Source: Porphyra umbilicalis (Eukaryota > Rhodophyta > Bangiophyceae > Bangiales > Bangiaceae). Taken from it: 64,000 nt of DNA. The stretch is from NCBI GenBank assembly GCA_002049455.2, contig KV919011.1, forward strand, positions 1 to 64,000, written 5' to 3'. Made by a program: the position numbers and the translations under genes. The notes below the pieces were generated by a model. That model did no database searches, was not told the DNA's origin, and worked only from the letters and a program-made list of their open reading frames with translations. Below are positions 32,601-42,834 of this stretch, piece after piece (position 1 is the first letter of the stretch; every line of letters begins with the position of its first letter).

Positions 32601-33153
32601 TTTGCTTCTGCCTCCACGGCGTGCGGCTGTTCCTCTCTCTCCAGGCATCACCGAGTGCCGCTCGAGCGTCTTTGATGGGGCCATCAAGGGGCACCTGTTT
32701 TTCACGAAGTACGTCGGCGGCTCGGCCGGCGCCACCGGCTTCATGTCGACGACGACGGTCAAGGCGGACGGGGGCGTCACGGGCATCAATTTCTTCTTCA
32801 AGTCGGGCGGCTTGTCCGTCTTTTCCAACCCCATGGGCGCCTTCCTCATGCCACGCACGCAGCAGGGGTTCATTGCGGCCATGACGCCCGTCTACTCGCC
32901 CGGCACGGGCGCCAAGGTGATGGGCCTCGCGCCCAACCGGGGCGTCAAGGCCGGCGGCTACCGGGTGTACGTGGCCGGCTACAACTTTGGGGCGGCGTCT
33001 AAAGTTACGGTCGGCGGCAAGGCGTGCACGGCGGTCAAAAAGGTCAGCAAGTACGGGCTGACGTGCCTCATGCCGGCGGGCACGGGTAAGGTTGCCGTCG
33101 TTGTCGACGGCTCCCAAACGTACGGCTTTGACTTTGAGTACATGTCCATTTGA
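29664..33153 (+). CDS. Secreted malectin-PKD-TIG-sugar-dehydrogenase-like protein
   Basis: A 1,052-residue extracellular or wall protein. Exons are 29664-32088, 32259-32483 and 32645-33153, both introns phase 1 with good borders. An Ala-rich signal peptide is followed by a malectin-like carbohydrate-binding domain (about 35-185, WNAGGG...GTFLYTVAAKPGTYALRI), a PKD-type Ig domain (about 222-310, LDGSGS and YAWTHGSSG), a PA14-like domain (about 313-450), a TIG/IPT domain (about 459-543), a beta-propeller of the glucose/sorbosone-dehydrogenase kind (about 555-940) and a final TIG domain (about 978-1052). The propeller has ASGIRNAFGLLRHSSGHLYG, LDNGGNNGYGD and AGSYHGHPNLNRARSDTRQC; the last is highly typical. 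A role in binding or modifying cell-wall polysaccharide is inferred. Whether it is an active dehydrogenase is unknown. Confidence 0.9.
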
Positions 33154-33452
33154 GCGACGCAAGGGCGGGGCGCGGTGGGGCGGGGCGCAGGGGGGCAAGT
33201 CCCATGTGTTTGTTTTGACTCGTGTGACGTAGAACAACTGAGGTGGTTCCTCGTGGAGGAAAAAGAAACCAAACTTAACTCCACCACCGGGCAGGGCTCG
33301 ACGCGACGGGCAGCTCGAACAAGTGCCCCACGCCCATGCGTGCTTTGGCGGCGGGGAGGCACAACTACCACCACACGACGCCACCCATTGCCCCAGTCCC
33401 ACCGGTCGCGGACGGTCCGCGTGCAGCACGAGCGTCCCGTGTCCGGCCCGCC

Positions 33453-34983
33453 TCACCGCAGGGAGCACCCCGTCGGCGACCGCCACCCGTCATACCTCCT
33501 CCACACCGCCATTGCTCGCGCCCCCCCCCCCCCCCCCCGCCCCCCCCTCAGCGCCCGCCGCCCCAACAGCGGCTGCGCCCCCCCCCCCCCACCCCCCAAG
33601 CGCAGACGCGAGCCACCCCCCCACGACGCGCACGACCCCCCCCCCACCGCCGGGTCCTCCGCCCCCGCCGCCACCACAAACGCGTGTTCCACGCGCGGCA
33701 CCATCGTCACGTCGACCCCCCACGCCGCCCGCAGGCGCTCCACCGCCGGCGGCCCGCACCAGCGGTCGCCCTCCACGGCGAGAACCCGCAGGCGGCCGCC
33801 CGCCGCCAGCGCCGCCGTCGTTGCGTCGCCGCGCACGGCCCGAATGACGGCGGCCTCGTCCCACACGAGGCCGAGCACGTTGGCGGCGAGCCGCCCCGCG
33901 CCGCCGCCCGTGCGGATGGACGCTGCCACGGCGCCCGCGTCGGCATTGTAGGTGGCCGTAAGGCGGCGCGCGAGGCCGGCGGGGAGCGCCGCGGCAAGGC
34001 CGCCGGCGACGCCCGCCACCAGCGGCCGCACGAGCGGCGACGCGAGTGGCAGCGTCAGCGCCGGCGCACACGCGCCAACCTCGTGCACGGCGGGCATGAG
34101 GAGGTGCGCGTGCGACCGCGCGAGCAGGGCGGGGGGGGAGTGGCGGAGGGCGGTCAGCGCGAGGAAGGCGCCAAAGGAGTGGCCGATCAAAATGAGCTGC
34201 GGGGGGGGGGGGCGGGGGGGGGGGGGACGGTGCCCCCCGTCGTCGGCCCCGCCGCCGTTGCCGCGGCGGCCGCGTCGCCCGCGGCGAGCACGTGGGTGCG
34301 GAGGTAGTCGACGACGCCGAGCGCTTGGTCGGCCACCCCAAAAACGCGGGCGCCGTTGAGCCCCCCCGGCCCGCCCTCGTGGCCGAGCAGGCCGAGGCCG
34401 TGGACCTCCACGGCGCCGCCGAGCGGCGGGCCGGACGCCAGGCCGGCGGCGAGGCGGCGGAGGAAGGGCGTGTAAAAGCCAATCACCCCGGGGTTGCCGG
34501 GGAGGAAGAGGACGTGCGCGGCAACCGCGGCGGCGACGGGCGGCGGGGTGGACGCCGACGGCGCCGCCGCGGCGGTGGCGGTGGCAGCGGCGGCGGCGGA
34601 GGCGGCGGGCGCCCCCCCCGCCGCCTCGGCGGCCGTCGCCGCCCCGCCCGCGCCGCGCGGCGGCACGGACACGCGCACGAGCTGCCGCCGGTAGCCGGTC
34701 GCCGCGTCGGCGACGGTGCCCTCCCACACGGGGGGCAGGGGCGGCCCCCCCCCCCCCCCCCGCCACTGGCGACGGCGGCGGCGGCGGCGGCGGGGGGTGC
34801 GGGGCCCCGCGCGGAGGCGGCGGTTGCCACCGCCGCCGCCGCCGTCACCCCCGCCGCCGCGCGGGTCGTCGGCCCGCCGCCACCCGCCGACGGGCGGTGG
34901 CGCGGGCGTTTGGCGACGCCCCCACGGGGCGCCGGCGTCGGCGGCGGCGGCGCGCGCGCCACGGGGCGCGACGCGGGCGCCAT
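33453..34983 (-). CDS. LDAH-type alpha/beta hydrolase
   Basis: Serine hydrolase of the lipid-droplet-associated hydrolase family (DUF2305), linked to lipid-droplet turnover in animals and fungi. The N-terminal part has FLPGNPGVIGFYTPFLRRLA (oxyanion-type PGNPG). The nucleophile elbow is LILIGHSFGAFLALTALR. Later come DRWCGPPAVERLRAAWGV and VPRVEHAFVV with the expected catalytic Asp and His. A Gly/Ala-rich leader precedes PPVWEGTVADAATGYRRQLV. Frame changes occur at C17 (34745-34761) and at paired G runs (34201-34227, plus strand). At the latter, a C-tract ending GCAG directly before CTCATTTTG could also be a splice acceptor, so an intron cannot be excluded. ATG 34983 (MAPASRPVARA) is chosen. 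The C-terminal end is uncertain because of C runs at 33520-33600; the given stop is the last in the hydrolase frame. Confidence 0.78.
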
Positions 34984-35940
34984 GCCGACGCACCGCCGCG
35001 CGGCGGCGGCGGCGACGGCGGCGGCGCGGCGGCCGGCGGCCGCGCCGGCAGCGGTGGCGGGGGGAGAAAGGCGCCGACGGGCGGCGCGCCGGCGGTGGCG
35101 GTGACCTGCATGGGGGCGCACCGGCGTTGGGGGCGGGAGACGAGGGGGCGGGGGGGGGGGGGGGGGGAGGGAGGGAGGGGAGAGAGGGGGTACGCCGACG
35201 GGGGGGAGCGAGACGCGTCGAGGCAGAGACGGGCAGGCACCGTCAGTTGGCCGTTGGGTGCGCCCGGGGGAAGGGGAACGGCCTGCGGGCGGGCGGCGGC
35301 GCGGCTGACGGCGGCGCGCCACGGCGCCGACGCACGCCGGCGCGGCCGCTACCGCACCGGCCCCAAACGTACAGTACCGTCGACGCGGCAACGGGCGACG
35401 GACGACCGCCACGCGGGGCGGGGGGGGGGGGCGGCGCGCGCCGCGCCCGCTGCGGGGCGCGCGGCGGCACCGAGGCGGGCCAGAGGGGGGGGGGGGGGGG
35501 GGCGCCCCACCACCGCTGGCGGCCGCACGGGCGGCGCGGAGCGCGCGCCGGGCGGCCCGCCGACGCGGCTGCCGTTTCGGCGGGCGTGGCGGCGCGGCGC
35601 GGGATGCAGGCACGGCCGCGGTGCAGACCGCCGGGGGTGGACGGCGCGCGTCCCCGCCGCCATCGAATCGGGGGGGGTCAGTGGGGGCTTTTGCAGCCAC
35701 TGTGGGCGCGTCCTTTTTGTTTGCGCGCGCGCCCGCCAGGTCGAGGCGGTGCCCGTGGAGGGGCGACGAATTGCGCTCAAGCCCGCCGTACTGTACTGCC
35801 GAGGCGACTGCAAGGACATGTGAAAAGAAGATCCGCAGTCGAAAAGAACAAGACGCTGACAAGGAGAGCACGTCACACGCTTCCACGCGCCGCGCGCCCT
35901 CGGCCCGATCCACGCCCCCCGTCGCCCAGGGTTGTCAGCG

Positions 35941-36020
35941 TTTGGTTTGGTTTGCCAAACATGAACGGAATTCAACCTGATTCACTTGAACGCTGGAGCG
36001 TTCAGGTTGAACGCAACATG
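35941..36020 (+). repeat. TTTGGTTTGG / ACCTGATTCA repeat, copy 1
   Basis: Contains TTTGGTTTGGTTTG, then TTCAACCTGATTCA, then the perfect palindrome TGAACGCTGGAGCGTTCA, then GGTTGAACG. The same order of phrases occurs at 36703-36760 and, reversed, at 57269-57336. It is a short hairpin-forming dispersed repeat. Confidence 0.6.
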
Positions 36021-36702
36021 TCAAAGGCCGTACTTGTTCCGCGTAATACTTAGTGTGCCACGTTTAATGTAGTTGAGATTGTGCTTGGGGAAGTCGGGTT
36101 GTCTGACTCGAGCTCCATCGAGCTTGAGTCGCCAAGCCGATGTAGCGTGTGCAAAGCAGGCCTGCTGCAGTCCCGGCGACAGAGCTCTGCTTGCCTGCCC
36201 CACCACCGCGACACAATCCAAACGAATGGTACGAGCCGACGCCGGGGCGACGACGTTGACAACCGCCTGGGCCTCCGCGCAGTAACGGAGATGGGGGGAC
36301 CAAACAGAAAGGACCAAACACCGATACGTGTAGAAGGGGCGTTGGAGGCGAGTGGATGCCCCGTTGTCCGAGAAGCACCTTGCTGCACTCCACGCAATCC
36401 TGGGTGCGACCACGACCCATCCATCCTCCAGCCAAAAAGGCTATGATTCACGCACACGTTGACAGCAGATGAATCGATCTACGTACTCAGCGCCTAGGGT
36501 GCTACACAGCCGATTGGCAACAGTTGATATGAAGGAGGGTCTGGGAGCAGAACTCTCAGCGCGACTGACCTGTAGGGCGTAAGGCAACGAGGCAGTCAGA
36601 GCGGCCGCACAATGCCGAACCACCTGGCTGATCAATTTGAAGTGGTCAACGAAAGCTCCTGTCTGCCCGGGAAATTAATCAAAAATACAACGAAGTCGTT
36701 TG

Positions 36703-36760
36703 TCATTTGGTTTTGGTTCGTTTCTTGAAATCAACCTGATTCATCGAACCATCTGTAGAT
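36703..36760 (+). repeat. TTTGGTTTGG / ACCTGATTCA repeat, copy 2
   Basis: Contains TTTGGTTTTGGTTCG, then TTGAAATCAACCTGATTCA and TCGAACCATC. It is in the same orientation as copy 1, 760 bp away, and about 170 bp before the NDUFAF5 start, so it may act as part of that promoter region. Confidence 0.55.
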
Positions 36761-36930
36761 TCAACATGAACTTACAACCCTGCCGTCGCCGCGACACACC
36801 CGCCCTCCCCCACTTTGCGCGCCTACTTTCCTTTCCTGCCGACCCTGCGCTCTTGATCGCGCTACGTCCCGACCACTCCCCACCCCCTTGGCCAAACGTC
36901 GGTGCCTCCGCGCGCCCGCGCCGCCCCCGC

Positions 36931-38152
36931 ATGGCCGCCGCCCGCGCCCTCGGTCGGGCGCTCTCACGGCGGCGGCCGCTGCCGCCGCCGCCCGCCCGCT
37001 TGCGGGGTGCTGCAGGCAGCGCCCCCCCCGCCCCCCCCCCCCCACCGTCCCCCTCATTTTCGACGAGGAGGGCAAGGCCGCCCAAAAAGGCGCCGCCGCC
37101 GCCGCCCCCGCCGCCGCCGACTTTGACTACCTCCGCGACGAAGTCGCCGGCCGCGTCGTTGAGCGCCTGCACGACATGGCGCGGGCCTTCCCGCGGGCGC
37201 TCGATTACGGGTGTGGGGGGGGGCACGTCCTCCGCGCGCTCGCGCGGGAGCGCGCCGCGCCGGCCGGCGGGGGGGGCGACGCGGCGGCGGCGCGGGGGCC
37301 GGCCCCACCGGCGGCCGCCGCCGACGGCGCCGCCGCCGCGCGCCGCCCCATCCCCGGCGGCATCACGCACCTGACCATGGCGGACGTGCACCCCGCGGTT
37401 GTCGCCCGCGCGCGGTCGGCGGCGGCGGCGGCGGCGGCGGACCTCCCCCTCACCCCCGACTTTGTGGTGAGCCGCCCCGCCGACGTGGCGGACGGGGTGC
37501 TGTCCCCCCCCCCCCCGCCCCCCCCTACGACGTGGTGCTGTCGTCCATGGCGCTGCACTGGACCAACGACTTGCCCGGCGTCCTCGCGCGCCTCGCCGCG
37601 CGCCTGCGCCCCGACGGGCTGCTGCTCGCGGCGCTGCCCGGCGGGCGAACGCTGGAGGAGCTCCGCATTGCGTTGCAGCTCGCCGAGATGGGCGTCCGCG
37701 GCGGCGCCGGCGCGCGCGTGTCGCCCATGATTGCGGCGCGCGACGGGGGCGCGTTGCTCGGGCGGGGGGGCTTTGGCCTCACGACCGTCGACGTGGAGGT
37801 GATTACGGTGCCCTACCCGGACTTGCGCACGCTTTGCCGGCACCTGTGGGGGGCGGGGGAGGGCGCCTCGCTGGTGGGGGGGGGGGGGGGGGGGGCGCTG
37901 GGGCGGCCGCGGCGTGCGCGAGCGCGCCGAGGAGATTTATTGGGAGCGCTTTGGCGTGGGGCGGGGGGGGGGGGGGGGGAGGCCCCGCCGGGCGTCGACC
38001 CGTACCTGCCCGTGACCGTGGAGGTTGTGTTTTTGACGGGCTGGAAGCTGGGGGGGGGCAGCCGCAGCCCAAGAGCCGCGGGAGTGCGACCGTGTCGTTC
38101 AAGGACATCCCGGCGGTGGTGGGGGAGGGGGGGGGGGGGGGGTACGGCCTGA
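36931..38152 (+). CDS. NDUFAF5: Complex I assembly factor NDUFAF5 (methyltransferase)
   Basis: Mitochondrial SAM-dependent protein of the NDUFAF5 family, which hydroxylates an arginine of NDUFS7 during complex I assembly. Seen in order: presequence MAAARALGRALSRRRPLP; LIFDEEGKAAQK (family FDRxxKxxQ); FDYLRDEVAGRVVERLHDM; DYGCGGGHVLRAL (SAM loop); VVLSSMALHWTNDLPGVLAR; RPDGLLLAALPGGRTLEELR; ISP-like VSPMIAARDGGALLGRGGFG; VEVVFLTGWK; and RGSATVSFKDI at the C-terminus. The conserved blocks lie in three frames that switch at homopolymers: C runs at 37022-37043 and 37504-37525; G runs at 37876-37895, 37963-37979, 38050-38058 and 38127-38142. A EEIYWERFGV block sits in its own frame between two of these. 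So many breaks at runs alone argue for consensus errors rather than a dead gene, but a pseudogene is not excluded. The stop at 38150-38152 is the likely end. Confidence 0.82.
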
Positions 38153-38605
38153 GCGCCGGGGGCGGGTCGGACACGGTGGCGGCGGGGGGGGGGGGGGGGG
38201 GGTGCATGCGTGGGGTGTCGACGGCCTGCCCGCGGGGCGGTGCCATGTTGGGGAGCGCAGCGGCGTGCCGTGGGTGGGCGCTGGCGCTGGGTGGTGGTCG
38301 CGCGGCGCCACCCGTGGGAACGAAAACGGGCGTGTCCCCGTCGGGCGCGCGTTCAACGGACCGTAGGTGGCGAACAAAGAAAAATACACACGTTTCCAGG
38401 TCTCTGGGTCCACAACGCGCGGTCTGTGGGAGAGGCACAGGCAAGAATCACAGACGCCCCCCAAAAAAACACCTAGACCTAGCCCATAAACCGACAGCAG
38501 AACACGTCCTCTCCCCCATCCCCTCGGCCCCTACATCGCCCCCGTTTGGTCCTCCTCGCCCCTCCGCCCACTCCAGTGCCACCTCTTCCCCCACCAGGCT
38601 TACCG

Positions 38606-41600
38606 TCACACGCGGAAGATGCCGCTCTGCCGCGGGCTCGTCACCCCCTCCCGCCGGTGGTGCCGCCGGTGCCGCGCGTCGCCGCCGCCCTCCCCCCGCC
38701 GCTCCCGCCGCTCCGACCGCCCCCCGACGCGGCGGCCGCCGTCCCAGTGTCTCGACTGGCGGCCACCGTCGACTGTCGCGCCCTCCTCCGCCTCTGCGTG
38801 CCCGCCGCGCCCCCGGACCGCGCCGGCCGCCGCCGCCGCCGCCGACGGCGAGGGCGGGTCCGCGTCGGGGGGCGGCGCGCGGCGGCGCGCGGCGTCGTCG
38901 GCTTCGGCCCGCTCCCGCTCCTTTCGGTCCCGCCGGCGCTCCCGGGGCGGCGGCGGCGACGACGGGGTGGTGGCCCCTTCCCGCTCCTCCCCACTCACGC
39001 CGCTGCCGACGCCGCTGCGGCGGCGGCGGCGGAGGAAGCTGGCACCCCGAGGCGGCGCGGCGGCGGAGCCCGCGCCGCCCTCCCCGCCCGCCGCGCCAGA
39101 CACGGCACCGCCATTGGCGTCGCCCGGGCGGCGGCGGCGGAGGAAGCTGACACCCCGCGGCGGGGCGGTGCCACCCGCCCCCTGCTCCCCACCCGCCGCG
39201 GCCGACGCGCCGCCGCTGTCGGCGCCGCCCGGGCGGCGGCGGCGGAGGAAGCTGCCCCCCCGCGGAGGCGCGGCGGCGCCCGCCCCCACCTCCCCGCCCG
39301 TCGCCTCCGACGCGTCGTCGCCGCCAACGCCGTCCGGACGGCGGCGGCGAAAGAGGGACGCCCCCAGCGGGCCGCCGCCCTCCTCCCCGCTCGTCGTCCC
39401 CGACCCGGCGCCGCTCGGCCGGCGGCGGCGGAAGAGGGCGGACGACAGCGTCGCGCCGCCGCCACCGCCGTCGCCGCTGCTCCCCGCTCCAGACGTGGCG
39501 CCATCGTCGCCGCTGCCGACGCCGCTGTGGCGGCGGCGGCGGCGGAACAAGCCCGACCCGCCCCCGTCGACGGCCTGGCTGCCAGGCGGCGGGCCCGACG
39601 GGGACGGCCCAAACGCCTCCTCGGCGGCGCCACTGAGCTCCCCGCTCCGCCGCGCGTCGCGGCGGCGCCGCTGCACGTCTGCGTCTGGGGGGAAGGGGCT
39701 GGCTGGTGACGCCCCAGACGCCGCCTCGGCCGCCGCCTCGGCCGCCCGCCGTGCGCGGCGCGCCTCGTGCCGCCGCCGCCGCCGCTGCGCACGGTCGCGC
39801 TCCGCTTCGGCCTCGTCGGTCGCAGCGGCGGCGGCCGCCTGAGGCCGCGGCGACGCCGCCTCCTCCCGCCGGTCCAGCTCCTCGCCCGCTTCCCGAAAGT
39901 CGGCCAACCCGCCAACGTCGACGGCCACGTTGCGGCCGCCGTGGCCGCCCGCCCCCCCGGCGTCGGCGCCAAACCAGCGGAGGCGGCCCGACACGGAGCG
40001 CCACAGTTCGGCGCTCTTGCGCCGCAAATCGCCGCTGCCCCGCAAGCCGCTGCCGGTCCGCCGCTCCTTGCGCGCCTCGGCCGACACGGCGCGGCTGCTG
40101 CGGCTGCCCGTGTCGGCGGGCACCGCCGCGCGGGGCACCCGGGGGGATTCGATAAAGACGCCGGGCGCGAGCTGCGGCGTGTCGGCGGGGGGCGGCGCAA
40201 AGGACACCTTTTGGGGGGGGTGGATGATCGCCGAGGGGGGGTGCGATCCGGGCAGGGTGCCGCCGAGGGGGCGCGGCTGCGTCACGCCCGCGGGCGTCGA
40301 CCGAGGGGTGGGGGACCGCCCGCGCCGGGAGCCGCCGGTGAGAAACGCGGGGGGGGAGCCTCGGCCACGAGCACCCGAGCAGGGGGGGACGCCGTCACCT
40401 GTGGCCGGCTGGAGGGGGCCGTCGCCGACCGCGGAAGGGCGTGGTCGCTGCTGCTACCACCGCCGCCGCCGCCGCCGTCGCCGTCGCCGCCGCCGCGACC
40501 GCGCTCCCCGTTGGGCGACGCCGCGGCCGACCCGTCGGCCGGCCGCCAATGCCGGTGCTGCCGCCGGCCGTTACCATTCCCGCGCCCCCCGTCGCGCTCC
40601 CCCCTCCGGCGCCCCGCAGCCCCCTCCCGCCGCCGCGCCGCGTGGCGGGTCGGCATGGACGGGCTCGCGTCGACAATCGACGCGTGCGCGGCGGCGTGCG
40701 GCGGCGTTGCCTCCAAGTCTGACGTCTGGCGCGGCGGGTGCGGGTGGGGGACCTCGTCCACGTCGCGGAGGACCGCCCCGCCGTGAGGGGGGGAGGGGGA
40801 GCGCCGGCGACGGCGGGACGGCGTGGCGCCGTCGGCCGCACCGTGCCGACCGCCACCGTCGAACGCCGCGGTGCGGCCGCGCCGGTTGGGGGGCGACGCG
40901 GACGCGCCCGCGCGGGACGGCGGCGACGGCACCACGGCGGGCAGGGCAGGCCCGGGCGTTGCCGGCGGGGTACCCTCTGGCGGCGACGCGACTCTCGCAG
41001 CGTCGTGGCTCGAACGCCGCTCCCCGTGCACGTGCGGCACGCGGTAGCGGGGCTGGGTCACCGCCGCCGCCGCCGCTGCCGCAGTCGCCGCCGCCGCCGC
41101 CGCTGCCGCGGCCTGCTGCGACACCCACGACGACGTGCGGTCCGCGTCGGCGGCCAAGCCGTGCACGGGCGCTTGCAGCGCCGTCTGGGTCAATGACGCG
41201 CCAGTCGGGCGGTCGGAGGACCTCCCCCGCCCCCCCTCGGCGGCGGCCACGGGCACTTCGAGCCGCCGCAGCTGCCCGCCGCCCCACTCGGGGCTGGCGG
41301 GCACCGCCCGGACGGCGTCCCCGTCGCTGGCGCTGCCGAGCGGCCCGGGCGTTGCTTCCTCCACAAACAGCGTCGGCGGCGGCGCCTTTGTCAGCGCCGG
41401 CGGCAGGCCCGTCCACGACGGCTGCGCCGCGCGGCGGTGGCTACCCGCCGCCGCCCCCGCCGATGCCCGGGGGGCGGGGACGGCGACGTCGCGCGGCCGA
41501 CGCCGTCGCCGCGGCGCCCCCCCCGCTCCCCGGAGCGCCCGACGGCGGTGGCGCCAGCGCGTCGAGGAGCGACAGTGACGCGGGCGTGCGTTGCAGCGCC

Positions 41601-41874
41601 GGCGGCCCCGCGTCGTGCTCGCCCGCCCCTGCCGTGCGGACAACGGGCCCGCCCGACGCGCCGCCGGCGCCGCCGCCGACTGGCGCGGCGGTCGCGGCCA
41701 CGGCAGCAGCGGCGGCCCCACGCCCGAGCGGCCGCGCGCCCGACCGGGGCACGTCGGGCGCCGCCGGCCGCGCGAGCGGCAGCAGGCCGACCGTGTCACT
41801 GCTGGCGCCGGCGCCAGCGCCGGCGCTGCCCGCCGCCGCGCGGCGCCCGCCCTTGGCCTCGCGCGGCAGCGGCA

Positions 41875-41911
<37 letters not shown>

Positions 41912-42834
41912 TGGCGGTGGCGGCGCCGCCTGCCGCCGCCGCCAGTCGACCACCGCCGCCGCCTCGGCCGCGCGGACGCGCGCCGCGGCGCCGTCGCGCA
42001 CGCCCCGCATCACCGCCGCCGTCGACGCAGACGTGCGGCTCGTCGCCGCCGAGGCCGTCTCCGAGTCGCGGTGCTCCAAGGAGGCCATGCTCATGACCGG
42101 CGCGACCGTGGCGCCGGTCGCCTCGTGCGCCGCGTCGAGCGCCGCGAGGCTGCTGCGCGTGATGGCGGCCCGCCGGGTGGCGCCGCCGCCGCCGCCTCGT
42201 CCCGGCGGCGGGACACGGCGGGCGGCGGCCGCGGTGGCGGCGGTGGCGGCGGCGGCGGCGGCGGCGGTGGGGGCGGGGCCGACTTTGAGGCGAGCGCCGG
42301 CACGACCGGCCGGTGCCCCGCCCCCCAACCTCCTCTGGGGGCCCCACATACACGACGCGGTGCCGCCGCACGCGCTGCTCGTCGTACGTGTCCCCCCCGG
42401 CACTTTGCGGCGCACAATCACGTCCCCATTGGCCATCATGCGCACCGGGCGCACCTTGACGCGCGCCTCCCCCCCCCGCCCCGTGCGGCGAATGATCACC
42501 CACGCGGGGAGGGGCCCCGACAACGCCCCGCCGTCGGCGGGCGGACGCGACTGAAGCGGGGGCGGCGGGGCGGGCTCGGGGGGCGGGCACTCCCACCCGC
42601 GGGCGAGTGCAACATCGCCTCGACCGTTTGGGCGGCGGAGAGGAAGGCGCCGCGCGCCGAGTCGGCGCTCTCCCCGCTCGCCGTGCGCCCGCCGCCCGAG
42701 GCGGTGAGGGCGGCGGCGGCGGGCACGGCGCGAAGGTCGCCGGCGAGGACGCCGCGGGAGCGCGTAAAGGAGGAGCTCAGGGGGGGGCGCCCGCCGGTGG
42801 GCCCCGCGGGGAGGGTGTCAGGGGCGGCCCCCAT
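38606..42834 (-). CDS. Large disordered protein with Arg-quartet repeats
   Basis: Unknown protein of roughly 1,400 residues, read on the minus strand from MGAAPDTLPAGPTGG (42834) to the stop at 38606. A fairly ordered N-terminal segment, PAWVIIRRTGRGGEARVKVR and MMANGDVIVRRKVPGG, is followed by long Ala/Pro/Gly/Ser-rich disorder. Near 39,000-39,560 there are six tandem repeats of about 28-39 residues, each opening S-[FL]-[LF]-RRRR and running into a Gly/Ala/Ser-rich spacer, often ending APPRG. After them come Arg/Glu-rich stretches and the end GVTSPRQSGIFRV. Frames join at G/C runs near 42,565-42,600, 41,466-41,485 and 40,290-40,350, so gene unity is inferred from shared strand, composition and meeting points. 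The basic repeats suggest nuclear localisation or nucleic-acid/phosphoinositide binding. Two or more separate genes is the alternative. Confidence 0.55.

Larger units (their letters stand above)
34984..36930. other. Divergent intergenic region with repeats
   Basis: Between the hydrolase and NDUFAF5 starts. The left 950 bp are GC-extreme with long chance frames. From about 35,930 the base composition drops sharply, and two copies of a TTTGGTTTGG...ACCTGATTCA repeat lie at 35941-36020 and 36703-36760. No recognisable gene is seen between them. Confidence 0.45.

Noticed and set aside
33453-34766. Opposite-strand frames over the LDAH gene
   Set aside because: Shadow frames in GC-rich DNA; the nucleophile elbow and the Asp/His motifs are all on the minus strand.
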